From assembly GCA_041879415.1 (NCBI GenBank), contig CP090851.1, positions 1,612,001 to 1,676,000 of the forward strand: a stretch of DNA of 64,000 bases, in the 5' to 3' direction. The notes under the pieces are model-generated. The model searched no databases. It saw nothing but the letters and a program-made list of their open reading frames with translations, and was not told the origin of the DNA. Source of the DNA: Vibrio chagasii. Lineage in GTDB: Bacteria > Pseudomonadota > Gammaproteobacteria > Enterobacterales > Vibrionaceae. The position numbers and the translations under genes were made by a program. Below are positions 16,791-26,505 of the stretch, one piece after another (within the stretch, counting starts at the first letter, position 1; each line of letters begins with the position of its first letter).

Positions 16791-18335
16791 TCAGTTCTTT
16801 CTAATACCGTAATCACGAAGTTTATTCGCAATAGAGGTATGAGACACGTTCAAACGCTTGGCTAACTTACGACTTGATGGGAATGACTGGTAAAGCTTCT
16901 CCAAAATCTGAGACTCATAGTCTTTCATGATCTCATCCAGAGAGCCATCTAAACTCAAGTTCGCCATGCCTGTTGTCATGGTTTCTAACTGAGGCAAGTG
17001 GAACTGCTCAACCGTTAGCGTATCTGAATCCAGTTCAGTAAGCGCACGTAATACCATGTTGTCTAGCTGACGAATGTTACCCGGCCATTGGTAGTTACCA
17101 AGTTGGTCGATTAGCTCTTGAGTAAGCTTAGGCTTAAGCATACCAAGCTGTTGTGCGTATTTAGCTACGAACAGTTCAAGCAATGGTGCAACGTCGTTAG
17201 AACGTTCACGCAATGCTGGAATAGAGAGCGTCAGTACATTCAAGCGATAGAACAAGTCTTCACGGAACGAGCCTGAATCAGCAAGTTCAGAAAGGCGATG
17301 ACGCGTTGACGCAATAATACGAACATCAGCGTGCATCTCTTCCTCTTCACCCACACGACGGAATGAACCATCTTGTAGGAAGCGAAGCAGTTTGATTTGT
17401 AGATGCGGGCTCATTTCGCCAATCTCATCTAAAAATACGGTACCGCCATTGGCTTGTTCGAAGATGCCTTTATGACCTTGTTCATGATTGAATGAACCTG
17501 GGGCGTGACCAAACAGCTCGGTTTCAGCTACGTCATCAGGCATCGATGCACAACTCAGAATCAAGAATGGGAAAGACGAGCGGTTTGAGCGGTTATGACA
17601 CGCTTTCGCCAACATCTCTTTACCTGTACCTGTATCACCTTCAATCAGCAGAGGCTGATCTAGCATCGCCAGTTTTTTTGCTTGGCTGATTAACGCTTTA
17701 TGGCGATTAGAAACACCAACAAAATGCTCAAAGCCTAAATTGTTCTGTTCAGGAATCGCATCAGGGGTATTCATCTCTTGGTTGCAAGAACGAATCGTCA
17801 TAACCGCGCTCGCAAGCACAGGTTCGTTGACGTCACCACCTAGATAGATAGGTAGGATTTCAATAGAGAAGTCTAAACCGTCCAACACAACAACTTCACG
17901 ATGGCGTGTGACTTCACCTTCGATCCAACGACCAAAGTTAAAGCTAGGTACGAAGGATGCGAGTGGTTCGCCAATCACTTCGTCTTCTTGCTTGCCAAAT
18001 AGGTTGAGTGCAGCGTGGTTTGCCATATCGACTGAGCCTTTAAGGTCAATCGCAATCACGGGATCAGGTAGGTTAGCCAGCAAAGCGATCAGCTCAGTGT
18101 TGTGCCTTTCGCTTGGCATGAATTGTATTTTTCGTACATCCTTTACACCTGAAATTCGACGAATTTCAGCCATAAGTTCACTAAAAGCATCAAAATCAAT
18201 ATCAGGGCAGTTCAGGTAAATAATGCCTTTAACATCGATTTCGATTCCTCGTAAATCAATGCTTTTTGAGGCCAAGATATCGAGCAACTCACGCGTTAAG
18301 CCGAGTCGGTCTTCACACAATACTTCAAGACGCAC
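16791..18335 (-). CDS. tyrR: Transcriptional regulator TyrR
   Basis: The 514-residue protein shows the full TyrR layout: N-terminal ACT domain (MRLEVLCEDRLGLTRELLDIL), PAS domain (about 80-190), an AAA+ ATPase core with Walker A GDTGTGKEML and Walker B GGTVFLDEIGEM, and a C-terminal FIS-type helix-turn-helix (SSRKLAKRLNVSHTSIANKL). The sigma-54 contact loop GAFTGA is absent (GHAPGSFNHEQG stands there), as known for TyrR, which acts with sigma-70. TyrR controls aromatic amino-acid biosynthesis and transport according to Tyr, Phe and Trp. The start is GTG 18335 with TAGGA 6 bases upstream. A TyrR-box-like palindrome lies 75-92 bases upstream, suggesting autoregulation. Confidence 0.95.
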   Translation of the reverse strand: MRLEVLCEDRLGLTRELLDILASKSIDLRGIEIDVKGIIYLNCPDIDFDAFSELMAEIRRISGVKDVRKIQFMPSERHNTELIALLANLPDPVIAIDLKGSVDMANHAALNLFGKQEDEVIGEPLASFVPSFNFGRWIEGEVTRHREVVVLDGLDFSIEILPIYLGGDVNEPVLASAVMTIRSCNQEMNTPDAIPEQNNLGFEHFVGVSNRHKALISQAKKLAMLDQPLLIEGDTGTGKEMLAKACHNRSNRSSFPFLILSCASMPDDVAETELFGHAPGSFNHEQGHKGIFEQANGGTVFLDEIGEMSPHLQIKLLRFLQDGSFRRVGEEEEMHADVRIIASTRHRLSELADSGSFREDLFYRLNVLTLSIPALRERSNDVAPLLELFVAKYAQQLGMLKPKLTQELIDQLGNYQWPGNIRQLDNMVLRALTELDSDTLTVEQFHLPQLETMTTGMANLSLDGSLDEIMKDYESQILEKLYQSFPSSRKLAKRLNVSHTSIANKLRDYGIRKN

Positions 18336-18405
18336 AAATAGTCCTATTATAGGTGTCAGGATAAGTTGACAGTAGTGTGAATTAAGGTCTGAGTTCAGTC
18401 AAGAA

Positions 18406-18431
18406 GAAGAGTAAACATATGTTTACTCTTC
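18406..18431 (-). promoter_or_regulatory. 26-bp perfect palindrome containing a TyrR-box-like site
   Basis: The whole 26 bp is self-complementary. Its centre, AGTAAACATATGTTTACT (18410-18427), matches the TyrR box TGTAAA-N6-TTTACA except for the two outermost bases. It lies between ycjF and tyrR, upstream of the tyrR start. It could also form a hairpin in the ycjF transcript. Confidence 0.6.
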
Positions 18432-18479
18432 GCTCGCAAACCACTCAATGTCATACATTTTGTTTCAAAGACGTACGTT

Positions 18480-19553
18480 TTATTTGAGGGTGATACGCTT
18501 TATTTCAGAAAGGACGGCTTTGCGCATATCGGCCAGTTTTACTTTGCGTTCATTATGCCAAGGCATAGGGCGAAGTAATGTCATGGCTTTTAGACCCAAT
18601 CGCGCAGTCAGGATACCAACCCCCAAGCCCTGCCCCGCTCTCGCTGAGACTTTACCGGCCAGATCCATGGAAACTAAATCCATACTTGCATCAATCGCGA
18701 GTTCACTGGCACCCGCTGCTGCCATATTGATTAACACCAACTTGAACAGCTTGATGCGAGACCAGTATCCAAGTTCAATGCCATACACATCAGCTAGCTT
18801 GTCGATCATTGTGAAGTTACGCCAAGCCACCAGCAACATGTCTGCCGCTGCTAATGGACTCACCGCAACCAAAGCTGCCGATTCAGTCGAGAACTTAGTA
18901 ACGATTTGAGTCGCCACTTTGTCTTGCTGAGCAACAACTAATGCGTCGTACATATCCAACACTTCGGCATCACTGTGTGCAGGGTTGATGCTGTTTCTCC
19001 ACTTATCGAACGCCGGAGACTCCGCAATGATGCCGCCCTGCTTAGCAATGTTTTCACAGAACGCTTTACCTTTACCGACACTTTGGCTTTGCAGTAGCTC
19101 TTCACTCTGCTCTTGTACGCTAAAGTGATCTTTCAATGAGCGTAGCTTCCACAGCTCTTTGCCGATTGCACCCAAGCCCAGTGACGCGATTGCCGCGACA
19201 AAACCGGCCCAACCGAGTGCGAGCCAATCTGCTGATTGAACCGCCGTGATGACAGAATCAATCGCTTGCCAGCCCACTAAACCTGCGAAAGCAACCATTA
19301 AGCCAGAGCCCAGCCACTTTCTCTTTTTACTTGGACGAATGATCTGTTCTAGTTGTTGCTCGGCTTGACCATCTAGTTCGCTCTCAACCTGTGGTGCAAC
19401 GGGTACAAATTTCTCTTGTTCAGTAAACAACTGCTGAGCGCCTAATTCTGGGTTCGCTTCGCCCACGCCTTGTTTACCCAAAGCATTATCACTGTCATCA
19501 AAAGAGGTCTTCAGCGGCTCATTAAAGACCTGCTTTGTTTTTAATTCACTCAT
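18480..19553 (-). CDS. ycjF: YcjF family inner-membrane protein (TIGR01620/DUF697)
   Basis: The 357-residue protein has a charged N-terminal third, two membrane spans (about 84-104 and 112-134; [36 protein letters not shown]) and a C-terminal DUF697 domain ([42 protein letters not shown]). It follows ycjX at a 15-base distance. In enterobacteria ycjX-ycjF belongs to the phage-shock (Psp) envelope-stress regulon next to tyrR; the same order is kept here, but no pspABC genes are in view. Confidence 0.9.
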   Translation of the reverse strand: MSELKTKQVFNEPLKTSFDDSDNALGKQGVGEANPELGAQQLFTEQEKFVPVAPQVESELDGQAEQQLEQIIRPSKKRKWLGSGLMVAFAGLVGWQAIDSVITAVQSADWLALGWAGFVAAIASLGLGAIGKELWKLRSLKDHFSVQEQSEELLQSQSVGKGKAFCENIAKQGGIIAESPAFDKWRNSINPAHSDAEVLDMYDALVVAQQDKVATQIVTKFSTESAALVAVSPLAAADMLLVAWRNFTMIDKLADVYGIELGYWSRIKLFKLVLINMAAAGASELAIDASMDLVSMDLAGKVSARAGQGLGVGILTARLGLKAMTLLRPMPWHNERKVKLADMRKAVLSEIKRITLK

Positions 19554-19568
19554 CTTTTATTGCCTCAA

Positions 19569-20942
19569 TTACTTCAACTTATCGCCAATGAGATACTCTA
19601 AAACCTTATCAATTCTTAGGTGTTGGCAAGGTTCATCAGAATGTTGCTCCATTGGCCTAAAGCTCGTGAAATCAAACTGGTTAGTTTCCCAGTACTGCTT
19701 GTTCGGCAGCTTGCGTGGCACCTCACCCGGATACATAGTCTGGGGAACGTTATCCAAAGTAACACCTTGCAGCGCTGGCACATTGGCCGAGCCCGACGAG
19801 ATATAACCTGCGCTGGTCGCTTGAATAGAAGCGATGCTCATGCAGCTCATATCGATATGCTCAAACGCCGCCTGTTGCCACGCTTGGTGTACCATCTGTT
19901 GCAACAGTGACACCAAGTTTGGATGCTGATCTGGTGTTACATGGTCTGCCTTAGTCGCTGCAAACAGGATCTTGTCGATCTTCGGAGCAAACAAACGTCT
20001 CAGGATATTGCTTCGGCCATATTTAAAGCTCTTCAATAACTGTTCAAGTGCACCACGCATATCCATGAAAGAGTCGTAACCTGCATTGAGTGGCTGCAAA
20101 CAATCCACCAGCACAATTTGTCTGTCGAAGGTTGAGAAATGATTCTTGTAGAACGCTTTAACAACCTTCTGTTGGTACTCTTCATAGCGAGCTTTCAGCA
20201 CCGCATAGTTACTTGTTTTCGAGAATTTACCTTCTGGTACTGCGCATGGGAAAAACTGCAACACAGGCGCGCCTTCAAGCTCACCAGGTAATACAAATCG
20301 CCCCGGTTGCACCCAATGTAGTCCATTGCTCTTACAAGTATGGAGATACTGAGTGTAACTATCGGCAATGTTGACCAGTTTCTTCTCATCAGCTTCAGCC
20401 AACAGGTCAATGTCACCAAGCATTGCACTCCACTCTTGCGAATAGGTTTCTCGGTCACCTTTTAATGCGGCAAACTGAGATTGGCTCCACGTTTCAAAAT
20501 CCATATCCAATAATGGCAAATCAAGTAACCATTCACCCGGATAGTCAACAATATCGAGATAAAGGGTACTGTTTTTACTCAGTAACTTCTTCGCGCCTTT
20601 TGCCGGCTTGTATTTGATGGCCAAGCGAATTTCACTGACATCGCGCGTCGGTACTGGCCATTCTGGTGGCTGACCATTTAATGATTCCATCGCTTCGTCA
20701 TAAGAGAAACGCGGAATCATCATGTTGTGTTGTGGGATGCGCTTTGCACCAATAATCCTTCCGTCTCTCGCTGATGCAAGAAGCGGTAAATTCTTATGAG
20801 TAGAGGTATGAAGAAGTTGGTTAACCAACGAGGTAATGAATGCTGTTTTACCTGCACGAGACAGACCCGTAACCGCTACTCTAATGTGAGAATCCGTTCC
20901 TCTGCTTATAAAGTCACTCATTTCTTGAGTTAGGTGTTTCAT
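19569..20942 (-). CDS. ycjX: YcjX family P-loop GTPase-like protein (DUF463)
   Basis: From ATG 20942 the product has 457 residues. Near the N-terminus it has a Walker A motif GLSRAGKTAFITSLVN and further on the family signatures YLDIVDYPGEWLLDLPLL, ILFAATKADHV (NKxD-like G4 element) and FRPMEQHSDEPCQHLRIDKV. The start is chosen because GGAG lies 9 bases upstream and the family begins at this point (MKHLTQEMSDFI); an in-frame start 27 bases upstream exists. YcjX is a cytoplasmic nucleotide-binding protein tied to the phage-shock response, with an unknown biochemical role. It is the first gene of ycjX-ycjF. Confidence 0.9.
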   Translation of the reverse strand: MKHLTQEMSDFISRGTDSHIRVAVTGLSRAGKTAFITSLVNQLLHTSTHKNLPLLASARDGRIIGAKRIPQHNMMIPRFSYDEAMESLNGQPPEWPVPTRDVSEIRLAIKYKPAKGAKKLLSKNSTLYLDIVDYPGEWLLDLPLLDMDFETWSQSQFAALKGDRETYSQEWSAMLGDIDLLAEADEKKLVNIADSYTQYLHTCKSNGLHWVQPGRFVLPGELEGAPVLQFFPCAVPEGKFSKTSNYAVLKARYEEYQQKVVKAFYKNHFSTFDRQIVLVDCLQPLNAGYDSFMDMRGALEQLLKSFKYGRSNILRRLFAPKIDKILFAATKADHVTPDQHPNLVSLLQQMVHQAWQQAAFEHIDMSCMSIASIQATSAGYISSGSANVPALQGVTLDNVPQTMYPGEVPRKLPNKQYWETNQFDFTSFRPMEQHSDEPCQHLRIDKVLEYLIGDKLK

Positions 20943-21094
20943 TTGAACGACTCCGTGATATTTAGGCAAGCTGGTTATGATGATAGAGAGGCAAGCCTAT
21001 GTTCTTTCCCTATTGGGATAGTTTGTATGCTGTTGCTTGTTCTTTTACTAATAGTAGTGAGTATGCAATATCCATTCTTAATGCTAGATGAATA

Positions 21095-21128
21095 AAAGCC
21101 CCTGACTACATTCATAATCAGGGGCTTT
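21095..21128 (-). terminator. Terminator after the 61-residue membrane protein gene
   Basis: AAAGCCCCTGA pairs with TCAGGGGCTTT across a 12-base loop; the minus-strand 3' side is T-rich. Confidence 0.75.
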
Positions 21129-21151
21129 GAAATTTTTTAATGAATAGCAGA

Positions 21152-21337
21152 CTAATCGTCTTCTATGAGTTTGTAGATAACAAACAGTGCTATCTCAGCA
21201 ATCAACCACAATACACATGTAATGGTTACGTATTTTTCGTTAAAGATGCTGATTCCGTGCAAGATCAAATCGTAACCAATGAAACTACCAATCACCACTG
21301 CCAAGATAATTTGTAGGATCTGAATAAAACGAGGCAT
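21152..21337 (-). CDS. Small two-span membrane protein
   Basis: The 61-residue product is almost wholly hydrophobic, with two likely membrane spans (about 7-25 and 38-56) and a charged end KLIEDD. A strong ribosome-binding site (AGGAGAGAGG just before the ATG) and its own terminator show that it is a real gene. It lies between fumarase and ycjX on the same strand. I do not recognise a family or function. Confidence 0.65.
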   Translation of the reverse strand: MPRFIQILQIILAVVIGSFIGYDLILHGISIFNEKYVTITCVLWLIAEIALFVIYKLIEDD

Positions 21338-21394
21338 TCCTCTCTCCTATGTTCTTATATCAAACGATGTGTTTATCACTATATCATTGATAAT

Positions 21395-21430
21395 AAGACA
21401 AAAGTGCAGATAATGCTGCACTTTTGTCTT
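21395..21430 (-). terminator. Intrinsic terminator after fumarase
   Basis: A 15-bp stem (AAGACAAAAGTGCAG / CTGCACTTTTGTCTT) with a 6-base loop lies 72 bases past the fumarase stop; the tail on the minus strand is TATTATC. Confidence 0.85.
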
Positions 21431-21501
21431 TAACTTTCTGTCAAAACTTGCAATTCAAACGCTAGAGTCAGCATCAATTACGACTTTTTGACTTCGGTTG
21501 A

Positions 21502-23019
21502 TTAAGCTTTTTCAGCTTCGGCAATTTTCACTTTCCACGTGTCAGGGCCGATCTGGTGAGCGTTTGCGCCCGATGAGTCAACCGCTACCGTTACTGGCAT
21601 GTCTTCAACTTCAAACTCGTAAATCGCTTCCATACCAAGATCTTCAAACGCAACAACACGTGCTTTCTTGATTGCTTTTGCAACTAGGTAAGCCGCGCCA
21701 CCTACAGCCATCAAGTAAACCGCTTTGTGCTCTTTGATTGATTCAACCGTAGCAGGACCACGTTCCGCTTTACCGATCATACCCATGATGCCTGTTTCAT
21801 TTAGCATCATGTCAGTGAACTTATCCATACGTGTTGAAGTTGTTGGACCCGCAGGACCTACAGCTTCATCGCCTACTGCATCCACTGGGCCTACGTAGTA
21901 GATAAACTTACCTTTGAAATCGACGCCTTCAGGTAAACCTTCACCGCTTTCAAGCATACCTTGAATACGCTTATGCGCAGCATCACGGCCCGTTAGGATT
22001 TTGCCTGATAGAAGAACTGTTTCACCGGTCTTCCACTCTTGAACATCTTCTTTGGTTACTTCATCAAGGTTCACGCGACGTGTATTTGCACCCGCTTCCC
22101 AAGTGATGTCTGGCCACTCTTCTAGTTTAGGTGGCGTTAGCTCTGCTGGGCCGCTGCCGTCTAGTGTGAAGTGTACGTGACGTGTTGCTGCACAGTTAGG
22201 GATTAAACATACTGGCTTAGACGCGGCGTGTGTTGGCGCAGTCTTGATCTTCACATCAACAACGGTAGTTAGACCACCAAGGCCTTGTGCACCAATGCCT
22301 AGCTTATTTACGCGGTTGAAGATGTCTAGACGAAGCTCTTCTTCTGCGTTCTCAGGACCTTTTTCGATAAGCTCTTGGATATCGATGTGTTCCATCAGAG
22401 ACTCTTTCGCCAGTACCGCTGCTTTCTCAGCAGTACCGCCGATGCCTATACCTAGCATACCCGGTGGACACCAGCCTGCGCCCATCGTTGGTAGCGTCTT
22501 CTCTACCCACTCTGCAATATCGTCAGAAGGGTTTAGCATAACCATCTTAGTTTTGTTCTCAGAACCGCCGCCTTTCGCCGCGATCTGAATTTCAACCTTG
22601 TTGCCAGGAACCATATTAATGTGAACAACCGCAGGTGTGTTGTCTTTAGTATTAACACGCTTACCTGCAGGGTCCATAAGGACAGATGCACGCAGTGGGT
22701 TATCTGGGTTGTTGTAAGCTTGACGAACGCCTTCATCAACCATTTGTTGTACTGTTAGATCTGTTTCCCATTTCACATCCATACCGATGTTCACGAAACA
22801 AGTAACAATACCTGTATCCTGACAGATAGGACGGTGACCTTCCGCAGACATACGCGAGTTAATCAGAATCTGAGCGATCGCATCTTTAGCTGCTTGGCTC
22901 TCTTCTTTCTCGTACGCTTTTTCTAGGGCTTGGACAAAGTCTAAAGGGTGATAATAAGAAATGTACTGAAGTGCGTCAGCGACACTGCTGATCACATCTT
23001 GCTTACGAATAACCGTCAT
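21502..23019 (-). CDS. fumA: Class I fumarate hydratase ([4Fe-4S])
   Basis: From ATG 23019 (AGAGG 8 bases upstream) the protein has 505 residues. The N-terminal domain carries GHRPICQDTGIVTCFVNIG with a cluster Cys, GGGSENKTKMVMLNPSDD and VCLIPNCAATRHVHF with further Cys; the C-terminal beta domain carries GDEAVGPAGPTTSTRMDKF. These are marks of oxygen-sensitive class I fumarases, which convert fumarate to L-malate in the TCA cycle or reductive branch. The length is that of the ~505-residue form common in Vibrio and Pseudomonas, shorter than E. coli FumA/B, so the symbol is by class only. An in-frame start at 23058 is rejected as the family begins at MTVIRKQDV. Confidence 0.93.
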   Translation of the reverse strand: MTVIRKQDVISSVADALQYISYYHPLDFVQALEKAYEKEESQAAKDAIAQILINSRMSAEGHRPICQDTGIVTCFVNIGMDVKWETDLTVQQMVDEGVRQAYNNPDNPLRASVLMDPAGKRVNTKDNTPAVVHINMVPGNKVEIQIAAKGGGSENKTKMVMLNPSDDIAEWVEKTLPTMGAGWCPPGMLGIGIGGTAEKAAVLAKESLMEHIDIQELIEKGPENAEEELRLDIFNRVNKLGIGAQGLGGLTTVVDVKIKTAPTHAASKPVCLIPNCAATRHVHFTLDGSGPAELTPPKLEEWPDITWEAGANTRRVNLDEVTKEDVQEWKTGETVLLSGKILTGRDAAHKRIQGMLESGEGLPEGVDFKGKFIYYVGPVDAVGDEAVGPAGPTTSTRMDKFTDMMLNETGIMGMIGKAERGPATVESIKEHKAVYLMAVGGAAYLVAKAIKKARVVAFEDLGMEAIYEFEVEDMPVTVAVDSSGANAHQIGPDTWKVKIAEAEKA

Positions 23020-23273
23020 TGCATGCCTCTTTATTGTTCTAGTTCCATGTGGGTTCACTATTTAACGAATACCGCTAAATGAGATCAGTAGGTTTAGCTT
23101 TTTATAATGTTGAGCTGTATTTAGTTGCTTTAGCAATCGCTTGCATAGCTTTAAACTAAACCACTTGGATTACACCGTTCTAATCAAGAACCCATTTTAT
23201 TTTCAATTTATGATACTCTTGCTTCCTCTCACAAGCCATGCAGTGATCGAACTCTTTGTCACAAATTAAACAA

Positions 23274-24650
23274 ATGAATAACAACGAATTTCGCGCTATC
23301 CAAATCAAGCCGCTTGAATATCAATCAACTTTAGCTAAACAGCTGTTTTCTCATATCGAAAACCTACCGTGGGCAATGCTATTACGCTCTGCTTCAGAAA
23401 GCCACGTTGATAGTCGATACGACATTTTAGTTGCTCAACCCATCGCCACCTTCGAAACAATCGGTGCAAAAACCACCATTAATGTTAAAGAGACGTGCGA
23501 GGTTTCAGATTCCGATCCTTTCGAACTGCTAAACCACTATCAGCAGCAATTATTACCAGCCACGAATGAGCACTCTGAGTTGCCGTTCACCGGCGGTGCA
23601 TTAGGCTACTTTAGCTACGATTTGGGTCGAAGAGTGGAAACACTTCCGGTTACTTCAATACGTGATATTGATGCTCCCGATATGGCGGTAGGTCTTTACG
23701 AATGGGCGATTGTGGTTGACCACAAGTTGAAGGCAGCTTGTGTGGTTGGGCAAAACATAGAAGCGCACTGGGGTTGGTTATCTCAACAACAAGAAGCTCA
23801 ACCTACGGTTGAAGAGTTTAGCCTGACAACACCGTGGCAATCGAACATGAGCGAGCAGAGCTACGCAGAGAAGTTCGACAGCGTCCAAGAATACCTACTG
23901 TCCGGTGACTGCTATCAAATCAACTTGGCTCAGCGTTTCAATGCAAAATACCAAGGCAGCGAGTGGTTGGCCTACGAAAAACTAGAGCAGTATAACTCGG
24001 CTCCGTTTTCTGGTTTCATCCGTCTGGCCAACAGTGCCATTATTAGTGTCTCACCTGAGCGCTTCTTAGAACTTAAAGACAACGTGATTGAGACTAAGCC
24101 GATTAAAGGCACTCGCCCTCGTTCTGATGACCAAGTGATTGATGATACTAACGCACAAGATTTAGCGAGCGCAGATAAAGATCAGGCAGAAAACCTGATG
24201 ATTGTGGATTTACTTCGTAACGATATCGGTCGAGTGGCAAAGCCAGGAACGGTTCATGTCCCTAAATTATTCGATATTGAAAGCTTCCCTGCTGTGCATC
24301 ACTTGGTGAGCACCATCAGAGCTGACCTTGATTACCAATATTCTGCAACGGACTTATTAAGAGCTTGTTTCCCGGGCGGCTCCATTACCGGAGCCCCTAA
24401 AGTTCGAGCGATGCAGATCATCGAGGAGCTAGAGCCGCATAGACGCTCAGCATATTGTGGCAGTATCGGTTACATCAGCCGAAATGGCAGAATGGACACT
24501 AGCATTACCATCCGAACTTTAGTGGCGGAAAACAATACGCTTTATGCTTGGGCTGGCGGCGGTGTGGTATTCGATAGTGATTGTGCGTCTGAATACCAAG
24601 AAACACTGGATAAACTAAGTCGAATCCTCCCTGTACTGAAAGAGTGCTAA
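23274..24650 (+). CDS. pabB: Aminodeoxychorismate synthase component I (PabB)
   Basis: The product (458 residues from ATG 23274; a TTG at 23256 is also in frame and neither has a good Shine-Dalgarno) is a chorismate-binding enzyme. Motifs include LPFTGGALGYFSYDLGRR, SPERFLELKDN, KPIKGTRPR (catalytic Lys of the PIKGT type), ENLMIVDLLRNDIGRV and FPGGSITGAPKVRAMQII. The tuning residues and overall likeness to E. coli PabB separate it from TrpE. With PabA it makes 4-amino-4-deoxychorismate for folate synthesis. It is divergent from fumarase; 254 bases separate the starts. Confidence 0.92.
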   Translation: MNNNEFRAIQIKPLEYQSTLAKQLFSHIENLPWAMLLRSASESHVDSRYDILVAQPIATFETIGAKTTINVKETCEVSDSDPFELLNHYQQQLLPATNEHSELPFTGGALGYFSYDLGRRVETLPVTSIRDIDAPDMAVGLYEWAIVVDHKLKAACVVGQNIEAHWGWLSQQQEAQPTVEEFSLTTPWQSNMSEQSYAEKFDSVQEYLLSGDCYQINLAQRFNAKYQGSEWLAYEKLEQYNSAPFSGFIRLANSAIISVSPERFLELKDNVIETKPIKGTRPRSDDQVIDDTNAQDLASADKDQAENLMIVDLLRNDIGRVAKPGTVHVPKLFDIESFPAVHHLVSTIRADLDYQYSATDLLRACFPGGSITGAPKVRAMQIIEELEPHRRSAYCGSIGYISRNGRMDTSITIRTLVAENNTLYAWAGGGVVFDSDCASEYQETLDKLSRILPVLKEC

Positions 24651-24704
24651 GTAACACCAGTTTACTGACCGCTTAATACAAGCTCTAAGCCAAAACGAAA
24701 AGCA

Positions 24705-24746
24705 GAAAAAAGCCGAAGTCATCGCGATGATCACTTCGGCTTTTTC
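24705..24746. terminator. Bidirectional terminator between pabB and the hybrid kinase
   Basis: GAAAAAAGCCGAAGT and ACTTCGGCTTTTTC form a long stem around a 13-base centre, with A and T runs for both strands. Confidence 0.85.
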
Positions 24747-24785
24747 TTACGAACTTTTTTGCTATCGCTAGTATGCACTCATCAA

Positions 24786-26504
24786 CTATGAAGTAGTGAT
24801 AGGTCCACCCCCCCACTTCTTAAGCATTTCTTTTAGGTCATTAGCCGTATATGGCTTACTAAGGATGTCGTTCATCCCACATTGAATACAACGCTCGCGT
24901 TCCTCTAATGTAGTCCCTGCCGTCAGCGCGACAATAGACCTAGAATAACCTTTTTCTCTGAGTGTTTCAGTTGCTTCAAAGCCATCCATGAGTGGCATCC
25001 GGCAATCCATAAACACAATGTCATATTCTGTGTCTGACGCGAGCTCTACCCCTTCAACACCATTGCTCGCAATCGCAGGCTCTATCTCATGTTTACGTAG
25101 CATCTGCTGAATGATGATCTGGTTCATCTTAATATCATCAACCACCAACACTTTCAGCAATGAAAGTTCAACTTCAGATTCAAACCCTTTAGAAATCGTA
25201 TCGCTACCATCAGGAACATCAACAACTTGGAGGGGGACTGAAATGGTAAATGTCGTCCCTGAACCAACAATGCTGGTTACACCTATATCGCCATCCATCA
25301 GGCCGACGAGCTTACGACAAATCGCTAAACCTAACCCAGTACCTTCATAATTACGGCTACTTGAGTTATCCGCTTGAGTAAAGGGTTCAAACAGCGTTTT
25401 ATAAGCGGACTCAGCAATACCGACTCCGGTATCTTCTACAGAGAAAACGAAGTGCTGATCACGCCATTCGATATCAACGTTTACATGCCCTTCCTCGGTA
25501 AACTTAATCGCATTACCGATCAGGTTTACAAATAACTGAGTGATTCGCTCTAAATCACCTTTGAAGTGTGACGGGACGTCTGAAGCCACGCTAATGTTAA
25601 AGTCGAGTTGTTTCTCAATGGCTCGATTGGTAAAGATACTCTCAATCGTATTTCTTAAGTCATGCAAAGAGAACTTTTTAGGGATCAACTCCAGCATACC
25701 CGCATTGATTTTGCTGTAGTCCAATAAGTCATTGATGATGGTTCTTAAAAATTCACCAGATTGGCTTAGGTTATTCACAATTTCACGTTGAGAACTATTG
25801 AGCTCGGTATCACTGATTAATTCCGCACTTCCCAATAAACCGTTGAGCGGCGTTCTTAGCTCATGGTTAATCATCGCGACAAAATCGCGCGTGGCTCGCT
25901 CAGATTCCTCTGCTCGCTTACGAGACTCAATGTTTCGATTGATGGCTAACTGGTGAGTAATGGCACTGCAGATAAGATCTGTAACCAGTAAGAGTTGGCT
26001 CTCGATAAAGTCGACGTCTTGTTCAGATAGGTTGACCTTGACGATCAATGCTCCAACGATAACCTTCTCTACTTCAAGTGGTACTGTGAGTAAATCACCT
26101 TCCCATTGGGTTTCTACGATTTCTTGGTCGAAATCACCAACCGATGCATCACCATAATCGTAGGTTTGAAGTTGTGGGAGCAGCTTCGAAGGTAATATCA
26201 AACGGCTAGCTTCAATGAGGTAACTGTTGGTTACGTTTGTGGTCAGTTGAGACAGCATCACATCATCTAAGTCGCTTCGAAGAAACGCGCGACCAAAATC
26301 TATCAATAGATTATCGATTTGCTCTTGAAACTCGATACGACGAATGTTCGCATTAGAACGCTTTTCCAACTGGCGCAGGGCAAGTTCCAGCTGTTGGTTG
26401 GCTTCGAACAGTTCAAGACTTTTTTGCTCCAACAGAGCTTCAGCCGCTTTGCGGGCGGCTATTTGGCGCTTTAGTTTCTTCTCTAAGGCAGAGGCCGGAT
26501 CCAT
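24786..26504 (-). CDS. H-NOX-linked hybrid histidine kinase (HqsK/HnoK-type)
   Basis: The 572-residue protein has an N-terminal coiled coil (about 6-55), a GAF-like region (about 60-185), a HisKA domain with phospho-acceptor His 214 in FVAMINHELRTPLNG, an HATPase domain (N box LFVNLIGNAIKF, G boxes VEDTGVGIA and GTGLGLAI) and a C-terminal receiver domain with Asp 500 in IVFMDCRMPLMDG and VVDD at 454-457. There is no membrane span, so it acts in the cytoplasm. It starts one base after the H-NOX stop. In V. harveyi an H-NOX-coupled hybrid kinase (HqsK) feeds nitric-oxide signals into the LuxU quorum relay; the same role here is inference from layout. Confidence 0.88.
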   Translation of the reverse strand: MDPASALEKKLKRQIAARKAAEALLEQKSLELFEANQQLELALRQLEKRSNANIRRIEFQEQIDNLLIDFGRAFLRSDLDDVMLSQLTTNVTNSYLIEASRLILPSKLLPQLQTYDYGDASVGDFDQEIVETQWEGDLLTVPLEVEKVIVGALIVKVNLSEQDVDFIESQLLLVTDLICSAITHQLAINRNIESRKRAEESERATRDFVAMINHELRTPLNGLLGSAELISDTELNSSQREIVNNLSQSGEFLRTIINDLLDYSKINAGMLELIPKKFSLHDLRNTIESIFTNRAIEKQLDFNISVASDVPSHFKGDLERITQLFVNLIGNAIKFTEEGHVNVDIEWRDQHFVFSVEDTGVGIAESAYKTLFEPFTQADNSSSRNYEGTGLGLAICRKLVGLMDGDIGVTSIVGSGTTFTISVPLQVVDVPDGSDTISKGFESEVELSLLKVLVVDDIKMNQIIIQQMLRKHEIEPAIASNGVEGVELASDTEYDIVFMDCRMPLMDGFEATETLREKGYSRSIVALTAGTTLEERERCIQCGMNDILSKPYTANDLKEMLKKWGGGPITTS

Positions 26505-26505
26505 A

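Noticed and set aside
23256..23273. TTG start for pabB
   Set aside because: It would add six residues not seen in PabB; ATG 23274 is preferred, although neither has a good ribosome-binding site.
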